Assembly (NCBI GenBank): GCA_903883985.1
Contig: CAISDD010000305.1
Span: 1-5,672, forward strand
Direction of reading: 5' to 3'
DNA: 5,672 nt
DNA from: an uncultured Pseudomonadota bacterium
Lineage (GTDB): Bacteria > Pseudomonadota > Gammaproteobacteria > Burkholderiales > Thiobacillaceae
Under the pieces are notes generated by a model. The model saw only the letters and a program-made list of their open reading frames with translations, was not told where the DNA came from and did not search any database. Numbering within the stretch: the stretch's first letter is position 1; each line of letters starts with the position of its first letter. A program made the translations under genes and the position numbers. This document shows, in pieces, positions 1 to 4,473 of the stretch.

Positions 1-8
1 GGCGCAGG

Positions 9-83
9 CCCTCATCCCCGGCCCTTCCCCCGGAGGGGGAAGGGGGTGGAACCCTCTCCCTTCGGGAGAGGGTAGGGTGAGGG
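9..83. repeat. Extragenic palindromic repeat: two adjacent hairpins within an outer inverted repeat
   Basis: Two perfect 10-bp stems sit side by side. The first pairs 22-31 (CCCTTCCCCC) with 35-44 around a GGA loop. The second pairs 51-60 (ACCCTCTCCC) with 64-73 around a TTC loop. They are enclosed by an outer inverted repeat, 9-17 (CCCTCATCC) against 75-83 (GGGTGAGGG), with one T:G wobble, so the unit can fold as a three-way junction. This matches the general style of the CCCTCACCC/CCCTCTCCC extragenic repeats that recur between genes in many proteobacteria; that family resemblance is from memory. It may act as a terminator for a gene beyond the left edge, but it has no T-tract on either strand. 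Confidence 0.75.
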
Positions 84-116
84 AGCCCGGTGGTAAGCCA
101 AATTGGTTTCGACCGC

Positions 117-275
117 TTACTTAGTCACCACGCAGAACCCTTTTCCCGCCTGCGCCGGGAGGGCGAACGAAAGGATTTCACCGATCAGCCAAGTCGCCCG
201 CCCCTCCTCCGGAAAATGCTCACCAATCCCGGCAATGACTGGTTTGACTGTACCTACAGTACTGATTAACCATGG
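117..275 (-). pseudogene. Possible decayed C-terminal remnant of an unidentified gene
   Basis: On the - strand a frame is open for 52 codons, from just after an in-frame TGA (276-278 on +) to a TAA (117-119 on +). It contains no ATG, GTG or TTG start. Its protein reads smoothly, with the stretches VIAGIGEHFPEEG, ATWLIGEIL and GKGFCVVTK at the end. The mixed, non-repetitive composition looks more like a real protein tail than most shadow frames here, which are rich in Arg and Pro. I cannot name the family. Lacking both a start and an upstream body, it is either a relic of a gene broken at about 275 or a chance open frame, and the evidence for either is thin. Confidence 0.2.
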
Positions 276-282
276 TCAAACC
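241..282. promoter_or_regulatory. Nested palindrome cluster, candidate operator/promoter of soxXA
   Basis: The outer arms GGTTTGAC (241-248) and GTCAAACC (275-282) are perfect 8-bp inverted repeats. Inside lie ACTGTA-CC-TACAGT (247-260), the self-complementary CAGTACTG (257-264) and ACCATGGT (269-276). A TTGACT hexamer (244-249) could serve as a -35 box, but no good -10 box follows at normal spacing. The cluster lies 83 bases before the soxX start in otherwise non-coding DNA, which is where a repressor or activator controlling sox expression would bind. Sox operons are often thiosulfate- or sulfide-responsive through ArsR-type (SoxR) or LysR-type regulators; which regulator would bind here is unknown. 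Confidence 0.4.
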
Positions 283-354
283 TGGGGGAGGCGCGACACA
301 CTTGCCGGATGGAGCCGACCGATTTCAGCCAGGGTCGATTCATTCAAATTGAAC

Positions 355-360
355 AGGAGA
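355..360 (+). promoter_or_regulatory. Ribosome binding site of soxX
   Basis: AGGAGA lies 5 bases before the ATG at 366. It fixes that ATG as the start in preference to the in-frame ATG at 309, which would place 19 non-hydrophobic residues ahead of a clear signal peptide. An 11-bp palindrome, TTCAAATTGAA (343-353), ends 1 base before it. Confidence 0.75.
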
Positions 361-365
361 AGACG

Positions 366-851
366 ATGAGCAAGGTTTTAATGGGCGTTATGTGCGCCTA
401 CCTACCCCTATTCGCTGCGGCGGCAGAGACTATCCCGAAAACGCCCGCACCCATGGTGATCCAATCCGAGGCCTACCAACCCTGGAAGGCGGTGGCTTAT
501 GCCATTCAGGAGCCGCTGGGCGGACTCAAAGGGAACGCGGCCAACGGTCGCAAGGTAGCCATAGACCGCGGCAAGGGAAATTGCCTGGCCTGCCACGTCA
601 TGCCCGTCCAGGAAGAAGAATTTCACGGCGAATTGGGGCCGGCCCTGGGAAAGATCGGGAAGAAATACAACGAGGGGAAACTCAGGATGCGCATCGTCAA
701 CATCCAGGATGTCCTGGCCGACAGCCTGATGCCCCCCTTCTACGCGAAGCCCGACAAGCTGAGTCGAGTTGTCGACAAATACCGGGGACAAACGGTCCTG
801 ACCGCCCAGGAAGTGGAAGATGTGGTGGCCTATCTGACGACGCTTAAATAA
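366..851 (+). CDS. soxX: SoxX, c-type cytochrome subunit of the SoxXA complex
   Basis: This is the small monohaem subunit of periplasmic SoxXA, which oxidatively couples thiosulfate to the SoxY cysteine and passes the electrons on. The 161-residue product opens with a signal peptide (hydrophobic to about residue 19, likely cut after AAAA at 17-20). One haem c motif, CLACH, lies at 73-77 in the SoxX-like context GNCLACHVMP. The conserved GELGPAL segment follows at 88-94. The distal Met ligand is most likely Met122 in SLMPPFY, the SoxX MPP motif. Length and motif order are normal for the family. The gene begins after a good ribosome binding site, and soxA follows at once, so the two are surely cotranscribed. 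It differs from the common soxXYZA order in having no carrier genes between X and A. Confidence 0.93.
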   Translation: MSKVLMGVMCAYLPLFAAAAETIPKTPAPMVIQSEAYQPWKAVAYAIQEPLGGLKGNAANGRKVAIDRGKGNCLACHVMPVQEEEFHGELGPALGKIGKKYNEGKLRMRIVNIQDVLADSLMPPFYAKPDKLSRVVDKYRGQTVLTAQEVEDVVAYLTTLK

Positions 852-862
852 GGATGACAATC

Positions 863-1636
863 ATGAAATTGAAGACAGCCCTAGCCCTGGGCGCCGGATT
901 CGGCGCGATGTGCGCCTACGCCGATGCGTTTTCCGCTGAGGTGTACTCCGGCTACACCCTGCTCAGGCAGGAAACCCGTGAGATGCAGGACGATGACTTC
1001 TTGAACCCTGGAATGGGTGCGCTAGCCAGAGGAGCGGCGATGTTCACCACGCCCAACACCAAGGGCGTCTCCTGCGCCAGCTGCCACGGCGCGGACGGCA
1101 AGAAACTCGATGCGAAGCGCATCGCCCAGTACCCCGTCCTGGATTCCAGGAGCCAGCGCCCCATCACCTTGCAGCAACGCGTCATCGACGAATCGAGCGA
1201 GCGACTCGGAATTTCTATGCTCAAGTACGAGAGCGACGACGCCCTGTCGCTGGAGGCTTTTGTACGCAACATCGCGCGCGGTCAGGAAGTCAATGTGCAG
1301 ACCGACGGCGCGATGACGCCCTTCTACGAAGCGGGCAAGAAGCTTTACGAAACCCGTTCCGGTCAGCTCAACATGGCATGCAACCTGTGCCACGATAACC
1401 ATCCTGGAGAGAAGCTCAGGGCCCAGGTCCTTTCCCAGGGCCAGACCAACGGCTTTCCTTTGTATCGCCTGGCTACCGGCAAGCTGACCGGCACCCAGAC
1501 CCGTTTCAACCAATGTTTCGATGCCTTCCGCGCCACGCCGTATCCCTTCGGTAGCGAGGAATACACGCTGCTTGAGCTCTATGCGAATGCGCACGGAAAC
1601 GGGCTCAAGATCGAAACACCGGCGGTACGCTTCTAA
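863..1636 (+). CDS. soxA: SoxA, dihaem-type cytochrome c, catalytic subunit of SoxXA
   Basis: SoxA carries the active site that joins thiosulfate to SoxY. I chose ATG 863 because AAGGAT (850-855) is well spaced before it; an ATG at 854 would add three residues. The 257-residue product has a signal peptide (cut near residue 20-25), haem motif 1 CASCH (71-75) and haem motif 2 CNLCH (173-177). Cys218, in RFNQCFDAFRATPYP, is the family's active-site cysteine, which ligates haem 2 and is often persulfidated. The GSEEYTLLELY stretch after it (230-240) is typical of the C-terminus. What is odd is the segment TLQQRVIDESS (102-112), where I expect the family pattern RIN-x-C-R with the Cys ligand of haem 1; position 110 is Glu instead. 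The gap after soxX is 11 bases, or 2 if the ATG at 854 is used. No soxK, soxY or soxZ follows. Confidence 0.93.
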   Translation: MKLKTALALGAGFGAMCAYADAFSAEVYSGYTLLRQETREMQDDDFLNPGMGALARGAAMFTTPNTKGVSCASCHGADGKKLDAKRIAQYPVLDSRSQRPITLQQRVIDESSERLGISMLKYESDDALSLEAFVRNIARGQEVNVQTDGAMTPFYEAGKKLYETRSGQLNMACNLCHDNHPGEKLRAQVLSQGQTNGFPLYRLATGKLTGTQTRFNQCFDAFRATPYPFGSEEYTLLELYANAHGNGLKIETPAVRF

Positions 1637-1647
1637 ACCCGCATCTC

Positions 1648-1668
1648 CTGGGCGGCAATGCCGCCCGG
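1648..1668 (+). terminator. Hairpin after soxA, possible terminator without T-tract
   Basis: GGGCGGC (1650-1656) and GCCGCCC (1660-1666) form a perfect 7-bp GC stem around an AAT loop. The stem extends by a T:G wobble and a C:G pair to 1648-1668. It begins 11 bases after the soxA stop, as a terminator would. No run of T follows, so intrinsic termination may be weak; it could instead stabilise the 3' end of the soxXA mRNA. Confidence 0.5.
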
Positions 1669-1686
1669 CATCGTACTCGTATACAC

Positions 1687-1714
1687 TGCCAACTCGACAT
1701 CCGCGAGTTTGGCA
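1687..1714 (+). promoter_or_regulatory. Leader hairpin abutting the ribosome binding site of the ABC-like gene
   Basis: TGCCAACTCG (1687-1696) can pair with CGAGTTTGGCA (1704-1714) over 10 bp with one bulged T and a 7-base loop. The last base of the right arm is the first base of the AGGAG ribosome binding site (1714-1718). A TATACA-like hexamer at 1680-1685 could be a -10 box, but no convincing -35 is visible. The fold could limit ribosome access or be part of an operator; this is inferred from position only. Confidence 0.35.
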
Positions 1715-1721
1715 GGAGCAC

Positions 1722-2183
1722 ATGGTCCAGATGCACTTGAAATGGCTGCGCGACGACGCCCACCGGCGCGAACTGCTCACCCAGCAGCAGTCTGCCGCGC
1801 TGGTGTCGGCGGAAATGCCTTTGCGCGCCAATCTGTCGCTGCTTGACAACATCGCCCTGATTCCACAATTCCGCCGCAATCTGGACTACGCGGCCGCCAC
1901 CACCCTGGCCTGGAACCTCCTGCTCCGGACCGGTCAGGATGGCGCAGCCCTGAAACGCGACCCGCAACTCAACCCCGTGGAACGCTTCGTCGCCAAGCTG
2001 CTGCGAGCCGCGATCGAGCAGCCGCCTATAATCCTGATCGACCGTCCCGCGCTGCTCCTGCCGGACATCCATTACCCGCCCTTTCTCTTCGACCTCCTGG
2101 AACGCCTGTCCGACCACCTCAACGACTGCTGGATACTGGATTATCAATGGAACGAGCCCCTCTACCCCCCAGCGCACCACTGA
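1722..2183 (+). CDS. Degenerate ABC-ATPase-like protein (MlaF-like C-terminal part), no Walker A
   Basis: The 153-residue product resembles the second half of an MlaF-type ABC ATPase with its catalytic motifs altered. PLRANLSLLDNIAL resembles the stretch after the Q-loop (usually LSVxENVAxP). The signature LSGGxxRR position reads LNPVERFV. The Walker B position reads IILIDRP, with Arg where the catalytic Glu belongs, and the switch-His region reads WILDYQW. The N-terminal third that would hold Walker A is absent, and no GxxGxGKS is encoded upstream; that space is soxA and hairpins. The start at 1722 follows AGGAG (1714-1718) by only 3 bases; ATG 1731 is the alternative. The 3' end overlaps the MCE gene by 37 bases in another frame, so translation is probably coupled. 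It may be a non-catalytic partner of the MCE protein or a decayed ATPase, although the long intact frame argues for a conserved product. Confidence 0.65.
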   Translation: MVQMHLKWLRDDAHRRELLTQQQSAALVSAEMPLRANLSLLDNIALIPQFRRNLDYAAATTLAWNLLLRTGQDGAALKRDPQLNPVERFVAKLLRAAIEQPPIILIDRPALLLPDIHYPPFLFDLLERLSDHLNDCWILDYQWNEPLYPPAHH

Positions 2184-3151
2184 TCAAGAACCTGGAGTTC
2201 AAGATCGGTATTCTGCTGGCTGTGACCGTGCTGCTGGGAGGCGCTTTCATACTCTATGCCTTGCACGCGCGCGGCGCTTTCCAGGAAACCCGTGTGCTGG
2301 TGCTCACGACCGAAGATGTGGAAAGCGTGAACGTTGGCATGCCCATCTCCTTCTCCGGTTTCCCCATCGGCCAGGTCAGCCGCCTGCGCCTGATGGACAA
2401 CGGACAGGTTCGCGTCGAGCTCGCCATACCCAGGGAAGACGCGCGCTGGCTGCGCAAGAGCAGCGTGTTCACCCTGGAGAAGGCACTCCTCGGCGGCGCC
2501 AAGATCAAGGCCCACTCCAGCAATCTGCGAGACCCCCCTCTGGAAGACGGCGCCGTGCGCCCGCTCTATACCGGTGACGCCACCAAGGACATCCCGGAAC
2601 TACTGGCCAAGGTAAAGAGCGTCCTCGCCAATGTCGACAACATGACGACGCCCGGCGCGCCGATCAACCGCACGCTGGACAATGTGGAGACCGTCACCGG
2701 ACGTATGGCTGGCGACTACGGCCTGCTGCAAGGCGTCATGGGTAGTCCGGACAAGGCGCGGCAGGTGGTGCGGACCCTTGAACAGGCAAATACCCTGCTC
2801 ACCTCCCTCAATGGCGTCTCTCTCAAGGTGGACTCCGTGCTGGCGAAGACGGACTCCCGTTTATTCGGCCAGAACGGGATGATGGACCAGGCGCAGGGCG
2901 CGGTCACGCAAGTCAACGCCATCCTGGGCGACGTGCGCTTGAGCCTGAATAAAGTCGATGCCATCCTCGCCAATGCTCAGACCGCCAGCGCGGACATGAC
3001 GAAGATCAGCGGCAACGTCGCCGCAGCCAGCACCGACATGGCCGCCCTGCGTCTGGAGATCGACGACAGCGTGCGCAAGGTGGACCACCTCATCAACGAG
3101 ATCAACAAGAAGTGGCCATTTGCCCGCGAAGTGGAGATCAAGACACCATGA
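2147..3151 (+). CDS. MCE-family (MlaD-like) membrane-anchored lipid-transport protein
   Basis: MCE proteins form rings or tubes in the periplasm that shuttle phospholipids or other hydrophobic substrates, usually serving an ABC transporter. The 334-residue product has a short cytoplasmic N-terminus, one transmembrane helix at about residues 20-40 and an MCE domain at about 47-125. The hallmark stretch VNVGMPISFSGFPIGQV (61-77) and the GGAKI motif (116-120) lie in that domain. A long, Ala/Asp/Asn-rich helical tail follows (about 148-320) and is likely the coiled or tube-forming part. The closing NEINKKWPF (317-325) is a motif I associate with this MCE class. The start overlaps the pseudo-ATPase gene by 37 bases and the stop overlaps the lipoprotein start as ATGA. 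No permease gene is adjacent, so a complete MlaFED-type transporter is not encoded here. It could work with a permease encoded elsewhere. Confidence 0.85.
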   Translation: MERAPLPPSAPLIKNLEFKIGILLAVTVLLGGAFILYALHARGAFQETRVLVLTTEDVESVNVGMPISFSGFPIGQVSRLRLMDNGQVRVELAIPREDARWLRKSSVFTLEKALLGGAKIKAHSSNLRDPPLEDGAVRPLYTGDATKDIPELLAKVKSVLANVDNMTTPGAPINRTLDNVETVTGRMAGDYGLLQGVMGSPDKARQVVRTLEQANTLLTSLNGVSLKVDSVLAKTDSRLFGQNGMMDQAQGAVTQVNAILGDVRLSLNKVDAILANAQTASADMTKISGNVAAASTDMAALRLEIDDSVRKVDHLINEINKKWPFAREVEIKTP

Positions 3152-3834
3152 GGAAGCCAGTATTGAGTTCTGAGTGGCGAGCAGTGAGTGGCTGGGCACT
3201 GATGATGTGCTTATCCGCCTGCTCCAGCGCACCGCCGCCGCCAGACTGGAAGATGAACGCCGTCAGTCTGATCGAACATTTCCAGGAAAGCTGGTTGCAA
3301 GGCGACGGCAAGACCGCCACCCTCGCCCTGGGCAAGGCGCGCGGAGAAATCGCCAAGAGTGGGCGCATCGACCTCATCGCGCGCACCGAATTGGCGGCCT
3401 GCGCCACACGCGCCGCCGCGCTCGATTTTTCACCCTGTGTGGCGTACCAGAAACTGGGCCCGGAAGCCGACCCACGGGACGCGGCCTATGCCCATTTCCT
3501 CGCGGGCGAATGGAGCGGCCTGGATGCCAAGGCCCTACCCTCACACTACGCCGATCTCGTCGGCGCGCGCGACGAGGCGGCCGCCAACCGCGCCGCCGCC
3601 GCGATCCAGGAACCCCTGCCGCGCCTGATCGCCGCCGCCCTCCTGTTCGAGCGCGGGGCAGCCTCGCCCGCCATCGTCGCTAACGCCGTCGACACCGCCT
3701 CGGAACGCGGCTGGCGCCGTCCCCTACTGGCATGGTTGCAGGTGCAATTGCTGCGCGCCCAGGCAGACACGCACGCCGTGGCCCGTCTGCAAGGCCGCAT
3801 CGATCTGATCCGCAGCACGGCCGCAAGCGATTAG
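3148..3834 (+). CDS. Helical lipoprotein of unknown family, partner of the MCE protein
   Basis: I do not recognise this 228-residue protein. It begins at the ATG overlapping the MCE stop (ATGA), which gives a proper lipoprotein signal peptide; the in-frame ATG at 3112 would bury it. The hydrophobic core ALMMCLSAC ends in a lipobox LSAC (22-25). Ser26 after the lipidated Cys25 is consistent with outer-membrane sorting by the E. coli rule. A Pro-rich linker (SSAPPPPDW) leads to an almost entirely helical, Ala-rich body with two further cysteines (Cys85, Cys97) and helix pairs resembling TPR- or Sel1-like repeats. It does not show the features I would expect of the PqiC/ABC auxiliary lipoprotein family. 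Position and overlap suggest an outer-membrane partner for the MCE tube; this is inferred from context. Confidence 0.75.
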   Translation: MRKPVLSSEWRAVSGWALMMCLSACSSAPPPPDWKMNAVSLIEHFQESWLQGDGKTATLALGKARGEIAKSGRIDLIARTELAACATRAAALDFSPCVAYQKLGPEADPRDAAYAHFLAGEWSGLDAKALPSHYADLVGARDEAAANRAAAAIQEPLPRLIAAALLFERGAASPAIVANAVDTASERGWRRPLLAWLQVQLLRAQADTHAVARLQGRIDLIRSTAASD

Positions 3835-3840
3835 CCGGCC

Positions 3841-4386
3841 ATGCAATCCTGGAACACGCCGGCCTGGTGCGCCGGAGATTGGCGTGGCTGGCTCTGCGAT
3901 CACGGCTCGCTCACCCGCCGCCTGAGAGCGATCTGCTCGCGGCTTCGGGTGCAGCGCCTGGGCCAGCGCATTGCCCGGCCAAATCCGGACGAATATGCCA
4001 CGCTAGGCCTGCGCCGCGGCCAGAGCGCCCTGATCCGCGAAGTCCTCCTGATCTGCGGCGACACGCCCCTGGTCTTCGCCCACAGTGTCGTTCCCCTGCC
4101 CGGCCTCGACGGCCCCTGGGTCGCACTCTCCAGACTCGGCAACCGCCCCTTGGGCGAAACCCTGTTTGCCGACCCTCGCGTTCGCCGTTTCCCCCTCGAG
4201 TACCGGCAACTCGATGTCCGCCATTCACTCTACCGCCCTGCGGTGGCCCACCTCGCCGTGGCGCCGCGCCGCCTCTGGATGCGGCGCTCACAATTCGCGC
4301 TGACCGGCCACCCCCTGTTGGTGACCGAAGTCTTCCTTCCCGCCCTGCTGGCCTACCCCGCGCCCGACTCGCGGCGCCTGAGATAA
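3841..4386 (+). CDS. ubiC: Chorismate lyase (chorismate to 4-hydroxybenzoate + pyruvate)
   Basis: UbiC is a small cytosolic enzyme that removes pyruvate from chorismate, giving 4-hydroxybenzoate, the first committed step of ubiquinone synthesis. The 181-residue product has the family's usual length and landmarks. These are WLCDHGSLTRRLR (17-29), LIREVLL (64-70) with the substrate-binding Arg66, PLVFAHSVVP (76-85), RPLGETLF (102-109), and WMRRSQF plus LLVTEVFLP (146-152, 159-167) with the active-site Glu163. The start lies 6 bases after the lipoprotein stop with no good ribosome binding site, so it probably depends on translation of the gene before it. UbiC is often encoded beside ubiA; here it sits between the lipid-transport unit and dnaB. 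Confidence 0.92.
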   Translation: MQSWNTPAWCAGDWRGWLCDHGSLTRRLRAICSRLRVQRLGQRIARPNPDEYATLGLRRGQSALIREVLLICGDTPLVFAHSVVPLPGLDGPWVALSRLGNRPLGETLFADPRVRRFPLEYRQLDVRHSLYRPAVAHLAVAPRRLWMRRSQFALTGHPLLVTEVFLPALLAYPAPDSRRLR

Positions 4387-4410
4387 GGCCGCCATCCTCT
4401 GGCCCGCGCG

Positions 4411-4440
4411 TACCGGTCAAATAGATTGAATCGCCCGGTA
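4411..4440. promoter_or_regulatory. Inverted repeat between ubiC and dnaB, with possible dnaB promoter
   Basis: TACCGG (4411-4416) and CCGGTA (4435-4440) are perfect inverted repeats, and TCAA (4417-4420) with TTGA (4426-4429) continue the symmetry inward with a 5-base offset on the right. A TACAAT box (4445-4450; 5 of 6 to the -10 consensus) follows directly. The best -35-like element, TTGAAT (4426-4431), is only 13 bases away, short of the usual 17. The arrangement suggests an operator overlapping a promoter for dnaB, though it could also be a weak 3' hairpin of ubiC. Confidence 0.35.
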
Positions 4441-4473
4441 CAACTACAATGCGGCCTTCTTCGAGCGCCCCCC

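Noticed and set aside
283..306. Sigma-54-type promoter (GG/GC pair) before soxX
   Set aside because: The TTGC at 302-305 has no GG at the required distance, so the -24 element is absent.
309..365. Longer N-terminus for SoxX from ATG 309
   Set aside because: It would add 19 polar residues before the signal peptide; AGGAGA before ATG 366 and the leader position favour the shorter form.
103..369. 88-residue + strand frame upstream of soxX, from a TTG
   Set aside because: It has no ribosome binding site, ends across the soxX start in another frame, has an Arg/Pro-rich composition and runs through the palindrome cluster.
1521..1721. N-terminal extension of the ABC-like gene that might supply a Walker A
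   Set aside because: The frame stays open upstream, but it overlaps soxA and two hairpins and contains no GxxGxGKS/T motif.
1022..1879. 285-residue - strand open frame antisense to soxA and the ABC-like gene
   Set aside because: It spans two genes coded on the + strand, with soxA proven by motifs; long antisense frames are expected in GC-rich DNA and this one has no recognisable domain.
3911..4420. 169-residue - strand frame opposite ubiC
   Set aside because: Gly/Arg-rich low-complexity product and fully antisense to ubiC.
3732..4424. 230-residue + strand frame over ubiC
   Set aside because: It is in a different frame from a clear UbiC and has the Arg/Pro/Ala composition of a GC-rich shadow.
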